From Acidimicrobiaceae bacterium (lineage in GTDB: Bacteria; Actinomycetota; Acidimicrobiia; Acidimicrobiales; RAAP-2), in NCBI GenBank assembly GCA_027306585.1, contig DAHUZJ010000061.1:1-54598 (forward strand): a DNA stretch of 54,598 nt, read 5' to 3'. The notes below the pieces were generated by a model. It saw only the letters and a list, made by a program, of their open reading frames with translations. It searched no databases and was not told where the DNA came from. Shown one piece after another: positions 50,028 to 54,598 of the stretch (positions are counted from its first letter, which is position 1; every line of letters begins with the position of its first letter). The translations under genes and the position numbers were made by a program.

Positions 50028-50938
50028 GTGAGCGCCATGGCGGAGCAGCGGCCACCGGGCGGCGCGCCACAAGTGGCTCGGAGACGACGGGGCGCCGGCC
50101 CAAGGCGGGGGTCGGTCGCCTTCCAGCTGCGCGACATCGGCACGCCGAACGCGATCCTCCACCAGTTCGACTTCTGGGACGACCACTACGAGTCCCGCCG
50201 CCGCTTCGCCGAGCTGTTCGGGTCGTACCTGCTCGTCCTCGTGGCGGTCGGCAGCGGCGTCGTCAACGCCAAGTTCGGTGGCCACGCGGTCCCCGCCAGC
50301 GCGCAGGTCGTGGCCCCCGGGCTCATGGTGGGCGTCGTCATCCTCTTCATGGGAGCAGTGGCCGGGCCGCACCTCGACCCGGCGGTGAGCGTCGCCTTTG
50401 CGCTGCGCGGCGACTTCCCGTGGAAGCGCGTCCCGGCATACGTGGTCGCGCAGCTGGTCGGCGCCGTCTTGGCGATGCTGCTCCTGTGGGGCCTGGTCGG
50501 CCAGCACGGCTCGGCCGGCATGACGTTGCCGGGACACGACATCTCGACGACCCAAGCCATGCTGTGGGAGCTGGTCCTCTCGGTGGGACTGGTCAGCACC
50601 ATCCTGGGCACTGCCTCCGGCGCGCAGGCCTTGGGCCCGATCGCGGCGATCGGCGTGGGCAGCTACATCGCCCTGGCGGGGCTGTGGGGCGCCCCGGTGA
50701 GCGGCGCCTCGATGAACCCCGCTCGCTCGGTCCAGAGGTGGTCTGGGGGGACTGGCACTCGTCGTGGGCCTACGTCGCGGGCCCGTTCGCCGGTGCGGTC
50801 ATCGCCGTCGGCATCGCCTACCTGCTGCGCGGGGCCGGCGGTGGCATGAGCGGTCACCACGTGGCCCAGGGGACCCTCGGCGAGGTCTGGCACCCCGGAC
50901 CTATCGGCAAGCCGGAGAACGAGCGCTCCGATCGCTAG
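50028..50938 (+). pseudogene. MIP/aquaporin family channel with frameshift
   Basis: The first part (GTG 50028 to about 50728) reads as a MIP channel: membrane segments from about residue 58, first half-helix HLDPAVS (DPA instead of NPA) and second SMNPARS. After MNPARS the frame shifts and gives nonsense to 50849, while the +2 frame continues in register as LGPEVVWGDWHSSWAYVAGPFAGAV (in pieces) to 50938. The break lies in GCTCGCTCGG (50721-50730), where three GCTC copies would restore the frame and two are present. Either a real inactivating or phase-variable contraction, or a sequence error. GGGAG ribosome site precedes the GTG. Confidence 0.82.
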
Positions 50939-51065
50939 GTGCAGGCGGGGCATGTGCCGCCGGTCGGCTGCGGTGCCCGCTGGGTGCGCCGGCGACCGGC
51001 CGGCGGCGACGGCCCCCTGGGTGAGGTAGACCGGAGCCTGGAACCACCGTTGAAGGAGGTCAGTG

Positions 51066-51431
51066 ATGTCGCTCGTCGGTCGAGTTGGACGTGCCGCGCT
51101 CGGGGTCCCGTTCGTGTGGCTCGGGTACGAAGCCGCGGCCGAGCCGGGAAACCGGGTCGCCTCTGCCGCGGGGATCGGCCTGCCCAACCCGGAGCTCGTC
51201 GTCCGATTGAACGGTGCCGCCATGGTCGCCGGCGGCGCTGCGTTGATACTGAACGTCCTGCCGAGAGCGGCGGCCTTCGGCCTCATCGCCGCCTTGGTCC
51301 CGACCACGATCGCCGGCCATTCGTACTGGAAGCACGATGATCCCCAGATGCGCACCACGCAGCGGATCCAGGCGCTGAAGAACCTCGGCCTGGCGGGTGG
51401 CCTCCTCGTCGTCGCCACGGGCGGCGCCTGA
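51066..51431 (+). CDS. DoxX family membrane protein
   Basis: A 121-residue protein with four hydrophobic segments: AALGVPFVWLGYEAAAEPGN, LNGAAMVAGGAALILNVLP, AAAFGLIAALVPTTIAGH and NLGLAGGLLVVATGG; WKHDDPQMR and TQRIQALKN are typical of DoxX loops. Relatives couple membrane redox enzymes such as SodA and a thiosulfate sulfurtransferase in oxidative-stress defence. ATG at 51066 has AAGGAGG at ideal spacing. Confidence 0.88.
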   Translation: MSLVGRVGRAALGVPFVWLGYEAAAEPGNRVASAAGIGLPNPELVVRLNGAAMVAGGAALILNVLPRAAAFGLIAALVPTTIAGHSYWKHDDPQMRTTQRIQALKNLGLAGGLLVVATGGA

Positions 51432-51500
51432 GGACGTCGGCCGGCGTTCCGTGGGCGGCCGTCGCTCCGTGGCGACCTGCCCGGCGGCGGGTGGCACCTG

Positions 51501-52262
51501 TCACTCCGCGACCGCCTCGGGCTTCACCGCCTCGGGCGCGCCCGCGCCGGGCACGCCCCCCTCCTCGGAGGTCGCCACCGGCGCGACGAGGTCCTCCCCC
51601 TCGTGGCGGGGATCGTTGACCCGGTCGGACACGCGGACCATCTCGAGCAGGTCGTCGGGTGCCGGCGCCACTGCGGCCGTCCGCGCGGCGACGCCGAGCG
51701 GCTCGGGCGCCAACCACTGGTCCCACAGCTCCTCGGGCACGAGCACCGGCATGCGGTCGTGCACCTCGACGCCGAGCCGGTTGGCATCGGTGGTGAGGAT
51801 GGTGCACGTCCGCAGCGTCTGCTCCACGGGCCCGTGCCACACCTCCCACAGTCCGCCGATCGCCAGCAGCAGGCCGTCCTTGCGGCGGAAGTAGAAGGGC
51901 ACCTTCTTGGGCCGGCCCCCGCGTTCGCCGCTCGACGCCCACTCGAAATAGCCGCTCGCCGGGAGCAGGCAGCGGCGCCGGGCGAACGCGTTGCGGTAGG
52001 CGGGCTTGGTTGCAGCCGTCTCCGCCCGGGCGTTCACCATGCGGTTGCCGATGGACGGGTCCTTGGCCCACGGGGGCACGAGCCCCCACTGGAGGTTCCC
52101 CAGGCGCCGCCTCGACCCGTCGGTCGACGTGGCGACGGCGAGCACCTGCTGCGAGGGTGCCACGTTGAACCGCCGCGGGTCGACGTCGGCGACGATGTCG
52201 TCCACGTGGAACTGCTCGGCGATCTCGTGCCGTGAGACCGCAAGGCTGAACCGTCCGCACAC
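51501..52262 (-). CDS. SRAP domain protein (HMCES/YedK-like abasic-site sensor)
   Basis: A 253-residue protein that crosslinks to abasic sites in single-stranded DNA through Cys2 (VCGRFSLAV; the initiator is removed). Other catalytic-site residues are seen in FNVAPSQQVLAV, NARAETAATKPAY, LLPASGYFEW and GVEVHDRMPVLVP. Length is normal, with an acidic tail. GTG at 52262 puts Cys at position 2 as required. Confidence 0.94.
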   Translation of the reverse strand: MCGRFSLAVSRHEIAEQFHVDDIVADVDPRRFNVAPSQQVLAVATSTDGSRRRLGNLQWGLVPPWAKDPSIGNRMVNARAETAATKPAYRNAFARRRCLLPASGYFEWASSGERGGRPKKVPFYFRRKDGLLLAIGGLWEVWHGPVEQTLRTCTILTTDANRLGVEVHDRMPVLVPEELWDQWLAPEPLGVAARTAAVAPAPDDLLEMVRVSDRVNDPRHEGEDLVAPVATSEEGGVPGAGAPEAVKPEAVAE

Positions 52263-52332
52263 GGTCTCCAGTCAAGCGCGAGCGGCCGGGACCTGCGGCA
52301 GCTGGATGACGAGGCGGCTAGCATCGGACGCC

Positions 52333-52356
52333 GTGACGACGGAGGTGCGGCCGTGA
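52333..52356 (+). CDS. Seven-codon leaderless upstream ORF coupled to the cupin gene
   Basis: GTG at 52333 is 8 nt after a TAGCAT -10 box (52319-52324). The ORF (M-T-T-E-V-R-P) ends in a TGA that overlaps the cupin GTG (GTGA at 52353), and its sequence contains the cupin ribosome site GGAGG. Same arrangement as the 28-residue leader at 33240. Could be fortuitous. Confidence 0.45.
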   Translation: MTTEVRP

Positions 52357-52769
52357 CCGGTGAACCGGTGAGCTACCTGTCCCACGTCGAGGACGTGACC
52401 CCGATGCCCGTCCGCCGGTCCGAGGGGTGGGAGCAGGTGGACATCCGCTTCCTCCTTCCTCCCGAGCTCCAGCAGGACGGTGCCCTCCTGGCCCTGTTCC
52501 GGGCGGTCTTCCCGCCAGGGGCACGCCACCTCGCCCACACCCATCCGCACGCGCCCGAGTTCGTCTACGTGCTGGCCGGCGAACCGGTGATCGGCGACGC
52601 CCTGGGTCAGCGTATCGGCCGTCCAGGGACCCTCCAGCTGGTCCCCGCCGGCGCGATCCACTGGCTCTGGAACACGAGCGAGACCACCGTGGAGGTCCTC
52701 GGCGGCTACCTCGGGGTGCGCACGTTCGCCGACGCCGGGTACCAGCCGGTGGGCGAGGCTCCGGCCTGA
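52353..52769 (+). CDS. Cupin domain protein
   Basis: A 138-residue single-domain cupin. The metal-binding motif 1 is HLAHTHPHAPEFVYVLAGEPV (in halves: HTHPH and E), motif 2 is GTLQLVPAGAIHWLWNTS with the last His. Similar proteins act as small-molecule dioxygenases or isomerases or bind a ligand. GGAGG lies 9 nt before the GTG. Confidence 0.88.
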   Translation: MTGEPVSYLSHVEDVTPMPVRRSEGWEQVDIRFLLPPELQQDGALLALFRAVFPPGARHLAHTHPHAPEFVYVLAGEPVIGDALGQRIGRPGTLQLVPAGAIHWLWNTSETTVEVLGGYLGVRTFADAGYQPVGEAPA

Positions 52770-52815
52770 CGCGTCGGCCCGATCCGGCCGTCTCACGCGT
52801 CGGCCCGACGCGCAG

Positions 52816-52853
52816 CATCAGCGCTCGTGGTCGTTCGGCCACGAGCGCTGATG
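52816..52853. terminator. Bidirectional terminator hairpin between cupin and GH43-like genes
   Basis: A perfect 15-bp stem (52816-52830 with 52839-52853) around an 8-nt TCGTTCGG loop, between two convergent stop codons. No U-tract. Confidence 0.8.
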
Positions 52854-52896
52854 ACGGCGAGACGACGGGCGTGCTCGCAAGAGTTGCCCGCCGGGC

Positions 52897-54453
52897 TCAG
52901 GCCGTTCGGGTCACCCCCACGGAGGGGCCCGCGACCATCGGCGCGTTGAGCGGCTTCCCACCCATCGAGCCGAAGAAGGTGGCGTCGCCGAAGCTGAAGA
53001 TGCCGCCGTCCGCCGCCACCAGCCAGTACCCGCCGCCATCGGGGGTGGCGGCCATCCCGACGATGGGCTGGTTGAGGGCCAGGTTGCCGGTCGAGCCGTA
53101 GAAGTGGGCGTCCCCGAAGGCGAAGACGCCACCATCCCGGGCGACCGTCCAGTACCCGCCGCCGTCTCGGGTGTCGGCCATCCCCACCACGGGCTGGGCC
53201 AGGGCGATCTCCCCGGTCGAGCCGCAGAAGGGCAGGTTGCCGAAGTCGAAGATGCCGCCGTCGCTGGCCGTCATCCGGTAGCCCCTCGCCCCGCCGGCCG
53301 GCGGGCTGCAGGCGACCGACAGGCCGTTGCTCAGGTCGATGGGGGCGGTGTAGAGCTCCCGGACCGCCCCGCACGGGCGTGCGTAGGACGCGCACGACGC
53401 CGACCAGGCGGCGAAGGCCAGCCACCAGCTCCCGTCGGTCGCCTGGAACAGCGTGCCGCCCCCCGGCCCGTAGACGGTCCCGTAGGTGGAGACGAGCGGC
53501 CCCGCCGGCTGGTCGCACGGCCCGAGGGGGCCCTTACAGGTGGTCAGGGCCTCGTCGTAGGAGGTCGACTGGTAGTTCCCCCCCGAGAACAGGAGCTGGT
53601 AGGCGCCGTCGGCCATCACCATCTGGGGGTCGTCGGTCGTCGTCTCCCACGGCAGCTGGGCCTGGTCCACGGTCAGCAGCACGGTGGGGGCGCCCACGAT
53701 GGCCGTGCCCGAGGCGCTGAGCTGGGCCGCCCAGATCTGCGACGGGGCCGCCGACCCGCCCCCGTCGTTGGACTTCCACACCCGGTAGGGGATTCCGGTG
53801 GCCGGGTCGACGAAAGGGGAGGGGTCGAGGACGCCGCCGTCCGACGGAGTCCCGCAGTAGAGCGGCCTGGTCGAGGGGTCGGTGAACTGGGGGGGGCTGA
53901 GGGTGGTCGTGGTGGCCACCGACAGGCAGCTGTGCCCCGAGTCCTCCAGGGAGGGGGCCAGTGACGCGTCGTAGAACATGACCCACTGGCCTCCGACGTG
54001 GAAGACCCCGGGGGAGGTCTGGCTGTTGACCGTCTCCCACGCCGGAGGACGGGGGAGGGCGCTGGAGCCGGTCCCTCCCGTCCACGGCCGCCACCCGCCC
54101 GAGGGGCTGGCCGAGGTCAGGGCCTGGAGGTAGTTGCCCTGCGTGGTCCCCGTGGTGAAGGCGTAGTAGGTGCCCCCCGAGGCGAGGACGTCGGGATCAG
54201 GGGCGTCGCCGGCGTAGGCCGGGCTCGACGGGCCGGTGAACGACGCATGCGGACCTGTCCGAGCCCCGGCCGGTGCGGCCCCCGCCGGCCGGGAGGGGGG
54301 GACGGCGACGACCCCGGCCACCGCGAGGGCGATCAGCGCGAGGAGGGTGACGGCCGCCCCGCCCCGCCGATTCTGCCGATCCCACCCCCGGTCCCCGCTC
54401 CCCGGGGACCACGGTGGGCGGAGGAGGGAGGAGGTGTCCGGGAGACGGGCCAT
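52897..54453 (-). CDS. Exported GH43-like five-bladed propeller protein with three GYW repeats
   Basis: A 518-residue protein. A basic N-terminus and the hydrophobic stretch [19 protein letters not shown] (about 33-51) form a signal or anchor. Residues about 75-385 fit glycoside hydrolase family 43: [17 protein letters not shown] (base Asp), [19 protein letters not shown] (second Asp), while the acid-Glu position reads TTDDPQMV, so activity is uncertain. The C-terminus (about 395-510) has three GYWxVAxDGGIFxFGDAxFxGSTG repeats. Probably acts on arabinan/xylan-type glycans outside the cell. ATG at 54453 with AGGAG upstream. Confidence 0.83.
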   Translation of the reverse strand: MARLPDTSSLLRPPWSPGSGDRGWDRQNRRGGAAVTLLALIALAVAGVVAVPPSRPAGAAPAGARTGPHASFTGPSSPAYAGDAPDPDVLASGGTYYAFTTGTTQGNYLQALTSASPSGGWRPWTGGTGSSALPRPPAWETVNSQTSPGVFHVGGQWVMFYDASLAPSLEDSGHSCLSVATTTTLSPPQFTDPSTRPLYCGTPSDGGVLDPSPFVDPATGIPYRVWKSNDGGGSAAPSQIWAAQLSASGTAIVGAPTVLLTVDQAQLPWETTTDDPQMVMADGAYQLLFSGGNYQSTSYDEALTTCKGPLGPCDQPAGPLVSTYGTVYGPGGGTLFQATDGSWWLAFAAWSASCASYARPCGAVRELYTAPIDLSNGLSVACSPPAGGARGYRMTASDGGIFDFGNLPFCGSTGEIALAQPVVGMADTRDGGGYWTVARDGGVFAFGDAHFYGSTGNLALNQPIVGMAATPDGGGYWLVAADGGIFSFGDATFFGSMGGKPLNAPMVAGPSVGVTRTA

Positions 54454-54598
54454 CGTCAGCACTCCTGTCGGGGTCGCGCGCCGCTCCCGTGACCACCGGG
54501 TACCCGACGCTCTGGTGCCGGCCCAACCGTAGTAGGATGGGGGCTCCGCCGACCTGTGGTCGACGTGGCCTGTTCGAGAACTCCCCCGAGTTGGCCCG
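54454..54598. other. Window end, upstream of the GH43-like gene
   Basis: No gene that I can support. A CGACCTGTGGTCG inverted repeat lies at about 54550-54562. The promoter of the GH43-like gene must be here but no clear boxes were seen. Confidence 0.4.

Noticed and set aside
46256-50143. A 1295-codon reverse-strand open frame
   Set aside because: It runs antisense through ndh, the HAD gene and others with no domain. In DNA this GC-rich, long antisense frames arise by chance.

Overview
This is a very GC-rich (roughly 70% or more) chromosomal segment with dense, short-spaced genes, many GTG starts and many apparently leaderless genes (a TANNNT-type -10 box only 6-8 nt before the start codon). 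Together with a wax ester synthase/DGAT, acyl-CoA metabolism genes, a type II NADH dehydrogenase, a short HU protein and exported proteins carrying GYWxxxxDGGIFxFG repeats, this points to an actinobacterium, most likely of the class Acidimicrobiia. That placement is inference; no marker gene here fixes it.

Layout. 1-9.2 kb: tRNA-Gly (cut by the window edge), dut and a WS/DGAT acyltransferase diverging from orn-fadD, then a 1-Cys peroxiredoxin, a crotonase coupled to a HAD phosphatase, and a GGDEF-EAL protein. 9.3-19.2 kb: an exported SpoIID-like protein, a GT4 glycosyltransferase, a small anchored protein overlapping a nucleosidase, a TetR regulator with a nearby palindrome, DUF2237, DedA, a condensation-domain-like acyltransferase diverging from a hot-dog thioesterase, and a Thr-rich membrane protein. 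19.2-25.1 kb: a class III nucleotidyl cyclase and a compact Liv-type ABC importer whose two permeases are fused. 25.2-32.1 kb: a small basic protein, aldehyde dehydrogenase, HU, a GT28-like glycosyltransferase, a polysaccharide deacetylase, a fused EtfB-EtfA and tRNA-Lys. 32.5-37.3 kb: a candidate stress regulon (below). 37.6-48.9 kb: serine hydrolase, two small genes, a DUF2236 oxygenase-like protein, galM, surE, arfB, an aldo/keto reductase, a DUF6069-like membrane protein, ndh, a zinc-ribbon/NERD protein and a HAD hydrolase. 49.3-54.5 kb: a DosR-type box, a hypothetical gene, a frameshifted aquaporin, DoxX, SRAP, a cupin and an exported GH43-like protein.

Most interesting region. Between 32.5 and 37.3 kb three 18-bp inverted repeats fit one consensus, TTCTAGT-N4-ACTAGAA. 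They lie in front of a DUF2249/DUF59 operon that diverges from a leaderless 28-residue peptide and a heme-oxidase-like/NnrS-like membrane protein, in front of a hemerythrin-DUF2249-DUF2249 protein, and in front of a winged-helix regulator with three conserved-looking cysteines. This looks like a self-contained Fe-S-sensor regulon for nitrosative or oxygen stress. Gene contents and sites are seen in the sequence; the signal and the regulator-operator pairing are inferred.

Two other window-wide patterns stand out. At least six genes (fadD, spoIID-like, nucleosidase, GT28-like, surE, aldo/keto reductase) have short tandem or near-tandem duplications at their 3' ends, five of which copy the stop codon downstream. 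Several genes seem to start unusually: an AUC codon on a leaderless mRNA for the SpoIID-like protein, a CTG in a CTGA overlap for the nucleosidase, and short leaderless upstream ORFs coupled to the membrane protein and to the cupin.
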